Part shown: one piece after another, positions 38,755 to 47,070 of the stretch | Layout: each line of letters opens with the position of its first letter | How positions within the stretch are numbered: the stretch's first letter is position 1 | Assembly: GCA_963790335.1 (NCBI GenBank) | Contig: CAWBOB010000002.1 | Location: forward strand, 124,001 to 188,000 | DNA: 64,000 nucleotides | Source: JAOUEA01 sp963790335 | Lineage (GTDB): Bacteria; Actinomycetota; UBA4738; HRBIN12 | Direction of reading: 5' to 3' | The notes under the pieces: generated by a model | The model's input: only the letters and a program-made list of their open reading frames with translations | What the model was told of the DNA's origin: nothing | The model's database searches: none | Program-made: the position numbers and the translations under genes

Positions 38755-39941
38755 CGTTCCTTCAGGGAGGTGGAGGGGGTCAACACGATGCAGTCCCAGG
38801 CGGCTCGGGCGAACGCGAGCCGGGCCTGGGTCGCCCGGCCCTCGAGCTGCGCCGCCCGCCCCGGCGGCAAGCGCTGCGGGTCGACCGGATGCACGAGGAC
38901 CACGAGCTTCGGTCCGAACCCTGCGCCCGCGCGGATGAGCGAGGTCAGCTCACCCGGCGCGGGCGGCGCGGCGACGTACACGAGCGAGGTGTCGCTCGAC
39001 GCGGCCGCGCGCAGGTGCGCGAGCGAGGGACCGACCGAGCGCGCCGCCGCGTGGCTGAGGCCGGCGAGGGTGTCGAGGAAGCGGTCCTCGTTGACCGAAG
39101 CAGGCTGGGTCTCGGTCGTTCCCACGCGCAGCGAGAAGCCCCGGCGCGCCAGCAGCACACCGAGGCTCGCCGCCACCGACACCGCACGCTCGAACGCGGG
39201 GGTGTGGGCGTGCCCGAGCGAATGCCCCCGATTGTCGAGGAAGACCAGCCCGCTCGCTCGGCGGGACGACTCGTCCTGGCGGATCATCAGGTCGCCCGTG
39301 CGCGCAACCGACGGCCAGTGGATGCGGCGGAGGTCGTCGCCCTCCTGGTACTGGCGCATCGTGTAGTACTCCTCACCGGTGCGGAACAGCTGCCGAGCCC
39401 GCGTGGCGCCCCAGCTCGGTCCCGAGCTCGGATCGGGCGTCGCGGCGAGGTCCTCGATCTCCGGCGTGACCAGCAGCTCGTCGAGGTCGTCGAACTCGAG
39501 CCGCTGCCGGGTCAGGGCGAAGGGGTCGGAGACGTCGATGGTGAGCGGTCCGAGGCGGTAGCGACCCCTCGTCTGTGCCATCACCGTGTAGGCAGCACGC
39601 CGCGTGCCCTTGCTGGCCACACCGGCAACCACGAGGCGCGCCGGACGTCCGAGTGCAGGCGGGAGACGATCCTCGATGAGCAGGAAGGACGTCGGCGATG
39701 GCGCCGTGTTGTCGATCTGGAGCTCGACGGTGACCCTCGTTCCCGGGGGCACGCGCACGTCGGAGACCCGCCGGACCACACGCAGCCTCGTGCGTCCCCA
39801 CCGTACGAAGGCGCCGGCGAGGAAAGGCAACGCCGCGAGGCCGATCGCCACCACCTCCATGCCGGCCGAGCCGACCACGCGGGAGGCGAGCCACAACGCA
39901 GCGCCGACGCCGAGGACCGCGAGGCCTCGGCCCGAGGGCAT
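38712..39941 (-). CDS. DUF58 domain protein
   Basis: 409 aa. Two N-terminal helices (GRGLAVLGVGAALWLASRVV, VVAIGLAALPFLAGAFV) anchor it in the membrane. VRVPPGTRVTVELQIDNTAP is a beta-sandwich part, and EEYYTMRQYQEGDDLRRIHW is the DUF58 signature, followed by a vWA-like fold (ASGLVFLDNRGHSLG). Such proteins work with MoxR ATPases in folding or metal insertion of secreted or membrane complexes; the precise client is unknown. ATG 39941 overlaps the moxR stop by one base. Confidence 0.85.
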   Translation of the reverse strand: MPSGRGLAVLGVGAALWLASRVVGSAGMEVVAIGLAALPFLAGAFVRWGRTRLRVVRRVSDVRVPPGTRVTVELQIDNTAPSPTSFLLIEDRLPPALGRPARLVVAGVASKGTRRAAYTVMAQTRGRYRLGPLTIDVSDPFALTRQRLEFDDLDELLVTPEIEDLAATPDPSSGPSWGATRARQLFRTGEEYYTMRQYQEGDDLRRIHWPSVARTGDLMIRQDESSRRASGLVFLDNRGHSLGHAHTPAFERAVSVAASLGVLLARRGFSLRVGTTETQPASVNEDRFLDTLAGLSHAAARSVGPSLAHLRAAASSDTSLVYVAAPPAPGELTSLIRAGAGFGPKLVVLVHPVDPQRLPPGRAAQLEGRATQARLAFARAAWDCIVLTPSTSLKERWHAPKERPLVASV

Positions 39942-40918
39942 CAGGGATTCTCCGCGACCGGAACGGGCACCTCGGCCACGATCTCCTGCAGCACGACGTC
40001 GGTCGAGCGCCCCGTCATGACGGCGTCGGCGGTGACGATGATGCGATGGGACAGCACCGGCACGGCCAGCTCCTTCACGTCGTCGGGGATCACGAAGTCA
40101 CGCTCGGCCGCCGCGGCGAACGCCCTGGCCGCGCGCAGGATCATCATCGACGCCCGCGGGCTCGCGCCGAGGTACACGTCGCCGTGACGCCGGGTCGCCT
40201 CGACGAGGTCGACGATGTAGCGGCGGATCGCCGGGGCGACGTGCACGTGGCGAGCCTGTTCGATCATCCCGGCGACGCCGGGGGCGTCGCTCACCGCCCG
40301 GATCTCGTCGAGCGGCTGGGCCCCGGTGGTGTGGCTGCCCAAGATCTCCGTCTCGATCTCGGCACTGGGGTAGCCGATCGACAGGCGGAGCATGAATCGA
40401 TCGAGTTGCGCCTCGGGAAGCGGGTAGGTGCCCTCGTGCTCGATCGGGTTCTGCGTGGCGATCACCATGAACGGCGTGCCGAGGGGGTGCGTCTCGGTGT
40501 CGATCGTCACCTGGCGCTCCTCCATGCACTCGAGCAGCGCGGACTGCGTCTTCGGCGACGCGCGGTTGATCTCGTCGCCGAGCACGATGTTGGCGAAGAT
40601 CGCACCCGGCTTGAACTCGAAGTCGCGTTGCTCCTGGTTGAAGACGTTCACCCCGGTGACGTCGGTGGGGAGCAGGTCCGGCGTGAACTGGATGCGGCGG
40701 AACGAGCAGTCGATGGAGCGTGCGATCGACTTCGCGAGCATGGTCTTGCCCACGCCGGGCACGTCCTCGATGAGCAGATGGCCTTCGGCGACGAGCGCCA
40801 CGAGGGCCAAGCGGATCTCGCGGTGCTTGCCCCGCACCACCCGCTCCACGTTGGACTCGATCTCGTGGAAGCGTGCCGCGAACCACGCCCAGTCCTGTGA
40901 TCGCTCTTCGACCTCCAC
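39941..40918 (-). CDS. moxR: MoxR-family AAA+ ATPase
   Basis: 325 aa. Walker A IEDVPGVGKTMLAKSIA, the FTPDLLPTDVTGVNVF block, Walker B with NIVLGDEINRASPKTQSALL, the sensor PFMVIATQNPIEHEGTYPLP and a C-terminal lid. It acts as a chaperone-like ATPase for the DUF58 and transglutaminase-like partners encoded downstream. GTG 40918 follows GGAGG by 5 bases and is preferred over ATG 41005, which has no ribosome site. Confidence 0.9.
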   Translation of the reverse strand: MEVEERSQDWAWFAARFHEIESNVERVVRGKHREIRLALVALVAEGHLLIEDVPGVGKTMLAKSIARSIDCSFRRIQFTPDLLPTDVTGVNVFNQEQRDFEFKPGAIFANIVLGDEINRASPKTQSALLECMEERQVTIDTETHPLGTPFMVIATQNPIEHEGTYPLPEAQLDRFMLRLSIGYPSAEIETEILGSHTTGAQPLDEIRAVSDAPGVAGMIEQARHVHVAPAIRRYIVDLVEATRRHGDVYLGASPRASMMILRAARAFAAAAERDFVIPDDVKELAVPVLSHRIIVTADAVMTGRSTDVVLQEIVAEVPVPVAENP

Positions 40919-41217
40919 GCACACCTCCGAGCGCGTCCAGCGGTGGCGACCCCCACGCTGGAGGATGCCCGCCTGGACGACATCAGCATCGTAGCCCAGG
41001 AACACCGGAAGGCAGCCGCCGGTTCCCGTGCCTCGATCGCGACGCGGCGGGAGAGGGCTCTGATGCGACGGCCGGTCCGAGCCCGTGGACGCCCCGCGCG
41101 GCCCCTATCCGCAACACCAGGCATCGAGCTCGACCGGCCGCCGCGGGCAGAGATTACACCGATGTGATTCACGTCGTCGAGGTCGCGCCTTCCCGAGCCC
41201 CCCGTAGACTGAGCCGC
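40919..41217. other. divergent intergenic region between moxR and HNH gene
   Basis: About 300 bases with no convincing gene. It contains an imperfect inverted repeat ATTACA-CCGA-TGTGAT (about 41154-41169) resembling a CRP/FNR-type half-site pair, and the HNH gene's -10 box at 41205. The open frame from 40943 lacks family features and a ribosome site. Confidence 0.4.
41205..41210 (+). promoter_or_regulatory. leaderless -10 box of HNH gene
   Basis: TAGACT ends 7 bases before ATG 41218. Confidence 0.55.
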
Positions 41218-41700
41218 ATGGGACGCGCCCTGGTCCTCAACGCGACCGATCTGCCGCTGGCGGTGGTGCCGGCGCGCCGCGCCGTCGTGCTCGTGTTGAA
41301 GGAGAAGGCCGAGGTCGTCATGTCGAACGGCATGATCTTCCACTCCGAACACCTCGTGCTCGAAGCACCGTCGGTGGTACGCCTGCGCCGGTACGTGCGG
41401 GTTCCGTACCGGCCACATGCCCCGTTGACGCGTCGGGCCGTCTTCGCGCGCGACGGATGGGCATGTCAGTACTGCGGTTCCGGCGCGGAGAACCTCGACC
41501 ATGTCGTGCCGCGTTCGCGCGGAGGACTGCACGTCTGGGAGAACGTCGTGGCGGCGTGCCGCCGCTGCAACGCGAAGAAGGAAGATCGCACGCCCGCCGA
41601 GGCCGGCTTCCGTCTGGCTCGCCAGCCCTTCGCGCCCCGTGACGGTTTCCATCTCACGCTCGGCCATCTCGAACCGGGCTGGGCCGACTTCCTCGTCTGA
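41218..41700 (+). CDS. HNH endonuclease family protein
   Basis: 160 aa. GRALVLNATDLPLAVVPARR is the start typical of a widely conserved actinobacterial HNH group. CQYCG and CRRCN are paired zinc cysteines, and ENLDHVVPRSRGGLHVWENV is the HNH core with Asp-His and Asn-His. Nuclease activity is likely; the physiological substrate is unknown. It lies directly before the mraZ promoter but has its own leaderless start. The weak palindrome GGGCATGCCC at 41713-41722 after its stop may help end transcription. Confidence 0.85.
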   Translation: MGRALVLNATDLPLAVVPARRAVVLVLKEKAEVVMSNGMIFHSEHLVLEAPSVVRLRRYVRVPYRPHAPLTRRAVFARDGWACQYCGSGAENLDHVVPRSRGGLHVWENVVAACRRCNAKKEDRTPAEAGFRLARQPFAPRDGFHLTLGHLEPGWADFLV

Positions 41701-41797
41701 GGACACCGGCCGGGGCATGCCCTGTCCCTCGACCGCTGCCGTGAGCGGTTCGTCGATCTCCCTCGCCTGAGTCTCGTGCTCCGAACACACGTTCTCG

Positions 41798-41843
41798 TTG
41801 ACGTGGTGGAGCGTTGGTGGCATAAACGTGTCGCTCAGTGGAG
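41798..41843 (+). promoter_or_regulatory. dcw operon promoter with putative MraZ boxes
   Basis: TTGACG (41798-41803), a 17-base spacer and CATAAA (41821-41826) form a promoter about 30 bases before mraZ. GTGGAG occurs at 41806-41811 and 41838-41843, with GTTGGTGG between. MraZ represses its own operon by binding repeated TGG-rich boxes upstream, so these repeats are the expected operator. Confidence 0.65.
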
Positions 41844-41858
41844 GAAAGGGGAGGAGGC

Positions 41859-42287
41859 GTGGCCGAACTGCTCGGCACGCACAGCTACCAGCTCGACCCG
41901 AAAGGCAGGGTCTCGCTGCCGGCGAAGTTCAGGGCCGCCTTCGTGGACGGCTGCTGGATCACCGTGGGCCAGGATCACTGCCTGTACGTCTTCCCCAGGG
42001 CCGAATGGCAGCGGCGTTCCGAGGAGGTCGCGTCTTCGCCCCTTTCCGACCGTGACGGCCGTGCGTACTCACGCATGTTCTTCGCATCATCCGACGAGTC
42101 GAAGCTCGATGGCCAGGGCAGGGTCACGATCCCCGGACGTCTGCGCGAGGCCGTCGGCATCACCAAGGACGTCGTGGTGCTCGGCGTGCGGGACCGGATG
42201 GAGATCTGGGACCGCTCGACCTACGAGCGCTACGCAGCTGGATTCGCCGACGCGTACCAGACCGGTGCGCTCGATCCCAGGAGGTAG
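41859..42287 (+). CDS. mraZ: transcriptional regulator MraZ
   Basis: AbrB-fold DNA-binding protein that heads and represses the dcw operon. 142 aa. Two repeats carry the signature: GTHSYQLDPKGRVSLPAKFR and DESKLDGQGRVTIPGRLREA. GTG 41859 is preceded by GGGGAGGAGG, giving the family's normal start VAELLGTHSY. First gene of the cluster; the next ORF starts 7 bases later. Confidence 0.95.
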   Translation: MAELLGTHSYQLDPKGRVSLPAKFRAAFVDGCWITVGQDHCLYVFPRAEWQRRSEEVASSPLSDRDGRAYSRMFFASSDESKLDGQGRVTIPGRLREAVGITKDVVVLGVRDRMEIWDRSTYERYAAGFADAYQTGALDPRR

Positions 42288-42294
42288 GGCGCAC

Positions 42295-42441
42295 ATGGCC
42301 GAGCTCGTCCCGCAACCGGACCCCACGCAGGCGAACAGGCTGGGCAGGGAGGTCCGTCAGAGCCTGTCGCTGATCGGCATGACGGCGCTGACGCTGCTCG
42401 CCTCGATCGGCATCGGCATCCTGGCCGGACAGCTCGGCTGA
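42295..42441 (+). CDS. 48-aa membrane protein in the dcw cluster
   Basis: Unknown function. ATG 42295 has AGGAGG inside the end of mraZ. The soluble part MAELVPQPDPTQANRLGREV is followed by one helix, LIGMTALTLLASIGIGILAG. It is intact and ends 1 base before rsmH. Such a gene between mraZ and rsmH is not part of the standard cluster. Confidence 0.65.
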   Translation: MAELVPQPDPTQANRLGREVRQSLSLIGMTALTLLASIGIGILAGQLG

Positions 42442-42442
42442 C

Positions 42443-43384
42443 GTGGAGCATGACGGTGACACCGACGCGCCGGGTGCGGACGAACCGGCCCCTCCTCATG
42501 TGCCGGTCATGGTCGACGAGGTCGTGCGGTTCCTCGCCGAGGAGGCGCCTCGCCGGGGCACGGTGGTCGACATGACGCTCGGGGCGGGAGGCCACGCTGA
42601 GGCGCTGCTCGACGCCGGCGTGTCCAGCGTGATCGGCCTCGATCGCGATCAGCATGCGATCGATGTGGCCGCTCGGCGACTCGAGCGGTTCGGTCCTCGG
42701 TTCCGGTCGGCGCGGTGCACCTTCGCGGGCGTTGCGCCGGCGATCGACGAGGTCGTCGGCGTCGAGGGCGCCGGCGAACCCGTCGACGGGTTCCTCTTCG
42801 ATCTCGGCGTCTCGTCGATGCAGCTGGACTCGGGCGAGCGCGGCTTCGGCTACCGCATCGACGGCCCGCTCGACATGAGGATGGCGGGCGCCGCCGACGG
42901 CGAGCCCTCGGCGGCCGACATCGTGAACACCATGGCCGAGGGTGACCTCGCCGATCTGATCTACACGTTCGGCGGAGAGCGTCGCTCGCGCGCCATCGCT
43001 CGAGCGATCGTGCGACGCCGGCCGATCGTCACCACCGACCAGCTCGCCGGCGTGATCGTGGGCGTGCTCGGACGACGGCCGGGGGGCCCCCACCCCGCGC
43101 GCCGCACGTTCCAGGCGCTCCGCATCGCGGTCAACCGGGAGATCGAGGAGCTCGCCGCCTCCCTGCCTCAGGCGGCCGGGCTCCTCGCTCCCGGGGGCCG
43201 CGTGGTCGTGATCGCCTATCACTCCCTCGAGGACCGCGTCGTCAAGACGACGTTCCGCGACGATGCCCGACTCAGGCCGCTCACCAGGAAGCCGCTCAGA
43301 CCGTCCGAGGACGAGGTGGCTCGCAACCGACGCGCCCGCAGCGCGATCCTGCGGGCGGCCGAGCGCACACAGGACGCGGCATGA
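42443..43384 (+). CDS. rsmH: 16S rRNA m4C1402 methyltransferase RsmH
   Basis: SAM-dependent methylation of C1402 in 16S rRNA. 313 aa. PHVPVMVDEVVRFL, the SAM loop VVDMTLGAGGHAEALL, VIGLDRDQHAIDVA, FLFDLGVSSMQLDSGERGFG, HPARRTFQALRIAVNREIEE and VVIAYHSLEDRVVK are all present. GTG 42443 lies 1 base after the stop of the small membrane gene. The stop overlaps the ftsL start (ATGA). Confidence 0.95.
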   Translation: MEHDGDTDAPGADEPAPPHVPVMVDEVVRFLAEEAPRRGTVVDMTLGAGGHAEALLDAGVSSVIGLDRDQHAIDVAARRLERFGPRFRSARCTFAGVAPAIDEVVGVEGAGEPVDGFLFDLGVSSMQLDSGERGFGYRIDGPLDMRMAGAADGEPSAADIVNTMAEGDLADLIYTFGGERRSRAIARAIVRRRPIVTTDQLAGVIVGVLGRRPGGPHPARRTFQALRIAVNREIEELAASLPQAAGLLAPGGRVVVIAYHSLEDRVVKTTFRDDARLRPLTRKPLRPSEDEVARNRRARSAILRAAERTQDAA

Positions 43385-43823
43385 GCCTGCCGGCCCGCTC
43401 CCTTCCCGAGCCCAGTCGCAACCCGCTGAGCGACCCGAGCCCGCCGCGCCTCCGGCGCGGCAGCCCGCGGCGCGCCCGAAGACCGCTACCCCTCCCCAGC
43501 GTCGGGCGCGCCGCGGGTCCACCCCTGCCTTCTGGTTCCTGTCCGCGGCGGTCGTATCCGTGCTCGTGTGGGCGATCGTCGCGCTCGGCGCGCTCGTCGT
43601 GAACACCACCTACCGCATGACCGACGCGCAGCGCCGGGTCGTGGCGCTCGAGGAACGCCACGCGCGACTCACCCTGGAGGTGGCCAGCCTGTCCTCGCCG
43701 CTGCGCGTGGCCGACTGGGCCCAGATGGTCGGCCTCGAGGTCCCGGCGCCCGGGGACTCCGTGATCCTGCGGGTGCCGGGGCAGGCCGGAGATCGTCGGC
43801 CCGCCGACGGAGGGTCCGTCTAG
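43381..43823 (+). CDS. ftsL: cell division protein FtsL-like, one frameshift
   Basis: Bitopic septum protein that, with FtsB and FtsQ, activates the FtsW/PbpB synthase. ATG 43381 (overlapping the rsmH stop) starts MSLPARSLPEPSRNPLSDP. A frame change near 43435 enters a Pro/Ala-rich tail, one helix (FWFLSAAVVSVLVWAIVALG) and a periplasmic coiled coil (MTDAQRRVVALEERHARLTL), then SPLRVADWAQMVGLEVP. FtsL is poorly conserved, so identification rests on topology and position between rsmH and the PBP gene. Confidence 0.75.
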
Positions 43824-45533
43824 ATGCGGCGTCCCCCCGCCGGCAGGCTCGTGGCGATGTTCGCGCTGATGATGGTCGCGTTCGGCGGCATCGTGGTCCG
43901 GCTGCTGTTCCTGCAGGTCCGTGACAACCCGGAGCTCGAGGCGCTCGGCATGCAGCAGCGAGTGCGGTCGGTCACCCTGCCGGCGCTGCGCGGGGAGATC
44001 GTCGACCGGTCCGGCATGCCGCTCGCAGTCACCCGGGAGGCCCGCGACATCTACGTCGATCCTCGCTCCGTCGTCGACCCAGCGGCCGAGGCCGAGACGA
44101 TCGCGGGGATCCTGGACCTCCAGCCACGTGAGGTGCAGACCGCCCTGGAGGCCGACGGCACGTTCGTCTACATCGACCGCCAGGTGGATCTCGAGCTCGC
44201 CGACGAGCTCGAGGCGCTCGCGCTGCCGGGCATCGGCTTCCTGGAGGTTCCCAAGCGCTACTACCCGGCCGGCGCGTTGGCGCCTCAGGTGCTCGGGTTC
44301 GTCAACGCCGACGGCGCCGGAGGGGCGGGACTCGAGGTGGCCTACGACGAGACCCTGGCCGGCACCCCGGGGGAGCGGACGACCGAGCTCTCGGCCGATG
44401 GCCTCGCGATCTCCAACGGACTCGACCGCCTGGTGCCCCCCGTGCCCGGCGCGACCATGCACACGACGCTCGACCGCCAGATGCAGTACATGGTGCAGGC
44501 GGCCCTCGAACGGGCCGTCATGGCGAACGAGGCGCTCGGCGGCACCGCCGTGGTGATGGATCCGGCGACGGGCGAGGTGCTCGCCATGGCCACCTATCCC
44601 TGGTTCGACCCCAACGCCTACAGCGACGCGCCGCTGGAAGCGATGCGCAACCGCACCGTCACCGACGCATTCGAACCCGGCTCGGTCAACAAGATCATCA
44701 CGGCCGCCGCGGCGATCGAGACGGGCGCGGTCTCGCTCGACCAGCGCTTCCGGGTGCCGGCGAGCCTCAAGGTGGGTCCCTTCACGATCGAGGACTCCCA
44801 CCCTCACCCGGTGCAGTCGATGACGATCGGCGACATCATCACGGAATCGAGCAACATCGGGGCGGCGCTCATCGCCGAGCAGGTGGGAAGCGTGCCGCTC
44901 GCAGGCTTCATGCAGCGCTTCGGCTACGGCCGAACGACCGGCATCGGTTTCCCCGCGGAGGCATCCGGCGCCATGATCCCCGGTCGCGACTGGGACGAGG
45001 TGATCCGCGCCACCGTCTCGTACGGGCAGGGCATCTCGGTGACCCCGCTGCAGATGGCGAACGTGTACGCGACCATCGCCAACGGAGGCCGGTGGATCCC
45101 GCCCACGCTCGTCCGTGGCTTCGAGGGCCGGGACGGCGAGCTCGAGCCGTTGGAGACGAGGCAGCCGCGCCGGGTCATCCGCTCCGACACCGCCCGGCTG
45201 CTGACCAGCATGCTCGCCGCCGCGGTGGAAGAGGGCACCGGCGTGAACGCGCAGATCCCCGGCTACCAGGTGGCCGGCAAGACCGGAACCTCGCGCAAGC
45301 TCGACGAGAACGGTCGATACGTGCAGCGCTACCACGCGTCGTTCGCGGGGTTCCTGCCGGCGGCCGATCCACGGGTCGTCATCGCGGTCTCGATCGACGA
45401 GCCGCGCACCGTGTACGGCGGCCTCGCGGCAGCACCGCTGTTCCAGGAGATCGCCCGCTATGCGATCCAACGGCTCGCGATCCCCGCTGCGCCGTCGGTC
45501 GGCTTGCCGCCGCACGCGAGCGGAACCTCCTGA
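43824..45533 (+). CDS. ftsI: septal penicillin-binding protein (FtsI/PbpB), class B transpeptidase
   Basis: Cross-links septal peptidoglycan. 569 aa. N-terminal helix (LVAMFALMMVAFGGIVVRLL), dimerisation domain (ALRGEIVDRSGMPLAVT), then the transpeptidase: GTAVVMDPATGEVLAMATYP, active-site Ser in EPGSVNKIITAA (SxxK), TESSNIGAAL (SxN) and AGKTGTSRK (KTG). There are no PASTA repeats. ATG 43824 directly follows the ftsL stop. Partner of FtsW at 50920. Confidence 0.94.
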   Translation: MRRPPAGRLVAMFALMMVAFGGIVVRLLFLQVRDNPELEALGMQQRVRSVTLPALRGEIVDRSGMPLAVTREARDIYVDPRSVVDPAAEAETIAGILDLQPREVQTALEADGTFVYIDRQVDLELADELEALALPGIGFLEVPKRYYPAGALAPQVLGFVNADGAGGAGLEVAYDETLAGTPGERTTELSADGLAISNGLDRLVPPVPGATMHTTLDRQMQYMVQAALERAVMANEALGGTAVVMDPATGEVLAMATYPWFDPNAYSDAPLEAMRNRTVTDAFEPGSVNKIITAAAAIETGAVSLDQRFRVPASLKVGPFTIEDSHPHPVQSMTIGDIITESSNIGAALIAEQVGSVPLAGFMQRFGYGRTTGIGFPAEASGAMIPGRDWDEVIRATVSYGQGISVTPLQMANVYATIANGGRWIPPTLVRGFEGRDGELEPLETRQPRRVIRSDTARLLTSMLAAAVEEGTGVNAQIPGYQVAGKTGTSRKLDENGRYVQRYHASFAGFLPAADPRVVIAVSIDEPRTVYGGLAAAPLFQEIARYAIQRLAIPAAPSVGLPPHASGTS

Positions 45534-45562
45534 CGCCTACCGGCCGGTGGCGAGGGCACGGG

Positions 45563-45568
45563 TAAGCT
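45563..45568 (+). promoter_or_regulatory. internal leaderless promoter before murE
   Basis: TAAGCT ends 8 bases before GTG 45577, in the only sizeable gap among the early dcw genes. It would let mur genes be transcribed apart from the mraZ promoter. Confidence 0.5.
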
Positions 45569-45576
45569 CCGGATCG

Positions 45577-47070
45577 GTGTCCTCCCCATCGGGCCTTCCC
45601 CCGCCTGCGCCTGCGTTCCCGCCGATCGCGCTCTCGGTTCTGATCGCCGGCGTGCCGGATGTGCGTGCCCGCGGCGATGTGGGCATCTCCGTGCTCGACG
45701 TGGTGCACGACGCTCGCGCCGTCACCCCCGGAGCCCTGTTCTGCTGCGTGATCGGGGAGCGGGCCGACGGCCATGCGTTCGCCGGAGCGGCGCTCGGTGC
45801 GGGAGCCGCGGCGCTGCTCGTCGAGCGCTGGCTCGATCTGCCGGCGACCCAGGTGCTCGTGCCCTCGGTCCGCCGGGCGATGGGTCCGATCTCGGCCCTC
45901 GCGTTCCGTGAGCCGGCGTCGTCGATGACGATGCTCGGGGTGACCGGCACGAACGGCAAGACGACCACGACGTATCTGCTCGACGCGATCGCGCGACGGG
46001 CCGGACATCGTGTCGGGGTCATCGGCACGACGGGTGCGATGAGCGCCGGCAGACCGGTGCCCGTCGAGCGCACGACCCCCGAGGCTCCCGATCTGCAACG
46101 GGTGCTCGCGCGGATGCGTGAGGACGGGGTGGGCTTCACGGCGATGGAGGTCTCATCGCACGCCCTCGCCCAGCACCGGGTCTGCGGTCTCGTCTTCGAT
46201 GCCGCCGCGTTCACGAACCTGTCGCAGGACCACCTCGACTACCACCCATCGATGCAGGCCTACTTCGAGGCGAAGGCCTCGCTGTTCACCCCGGAGCTCG
46301 CGCGTCGCGGGGTGGTGAACGCCGACGACGCATGGGGTCGCAGGCTGCTCGACGCCCCTGAGATCGAGCTCTCGTCGTTCGGGATCGATGCCACCGCCGA
46401 CCTGCGAGCGACCGACGTGGACGTCTCGCCGTCCTCGATCGCGTTCCTCGCCGGCGGCGTGAGGATCCGTTCCTCGCTCCGCGGCGCCTTCAACGTCTCG
46501 AACTGCCTCGCCGCCATGGCGCTGTGCCGGGCCGTCGGTGTGCCCGACGAAGCCATCGCGGCAGGCATCGCGGACGTGCGCGAGGTGCCCGGGCGCGTGG
46601 AGCCGATCGACGAAGGTCAGGGCTTCCTGGTGGTGGTGGACTACGCGCACACGCCGGATAGCATCCTCGGCGTGCTGGAGGCCATCCGCCCGCTGGCCAC
46701 GGGCCGGCTGATCTGTGTGTTCGGTTGCGGCGGCGATCGCGACCGCGCCAAGCGACCCCTGATGGGCAGGGCTGCCACCTCGACCGCCGACCTCACCGTG
46801 ATCACGACCGACAACCCGCGGTCGGAGGAGCCGGGGGCGATCATCAGCGACATCGAGCCGGGAGCCGCTCAAGGCGGAGGCGCCTACGTGATCGAACCGG
46901 ACCGGCGTGCGGCGATCGAGTTGGCCGTCGCCGAGGCCCGGCCGGGTGACGCCGTCGTGATCGCCGGCAGGGGGCACGAGACGCACCAGGAGCTCGCCCA
47001 CGGGATCGTCGAGCTCGACGACCGGGTGCAAGCCCGTGAGGCCGTGCGCCGGGTGGTGCAGGGCGCATGA
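45577..47070 (+). CDS. murE: UDP-MurNAc-tripeptide synthetase MurE
   Basis: Adds the third residue to the peptidoglycan stem. 497 aa. LGVTGTNGKTTTTYLLDAIA (ATP), ERTTPEAPDLQRVLARM, AMEVSSHALAQHRVCGLVFD, TNLSQDHLDYHPSM with the carbamylated-Lys region FEAKASLF, VDYAHTPDSILGVLEAIRP, and ITTDNPRSEEPGAI. The DNPR motif marks enzymes that add meso-diaminopimelate, so the wall is probably the A1-gamma type. GTG 45577 is chosen by the preceding TAAGCT box. It overlaps murF by ATGA. Confidence 0.94.
   Translation: MSSPSGLPPPAPAFPPIALSVLIAGVPDVRARGDVGISVLDVVHDARAVTPGALFCCVIGERADGHAFAGAALGAGAAALLVERWLDLPATQVLVPSVRRAMGPISALAFREPASSMTMLGVTGTNGKTTTTYLLDAIARRAGHRVGVIGTTGAMSAGRPVPVERTTPEAPDLQRVLARMREDGVGFTAMEVSSHALAQHRVCGLVFDAAAFTNLSQDHLDYHPSMQAYFEAKASLFTPELARRGVVNADDAWGRRLLDAPEIELSSFGIDATADLRATDVDVSPSSIAFLAGGVRIRSSLRGAFNVSNCLAAMALCRAVGVPDEAIAAGIADVREVPGRVEPIDEGQGFLVVVDYAHTPDSILGVLEAIRPLATGRLICVFGCGGDRDRAKRPLMGRAATSTADLTVITTDNPRSEEPGAIISDIEPGAAQGGGAYVIEPDRRAAIELAVAEARPGDAVVIAGRGHETHQELAHGIVELDDRVQAREAVRRVVQGA

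Noticed and set aside
40943..41167. A 74-codon gene between moxR and the HNH gene
   Set aside because: No ribosome site, strongly Arg/Ala-biased composition and no homology cue; more likely a promoter region.
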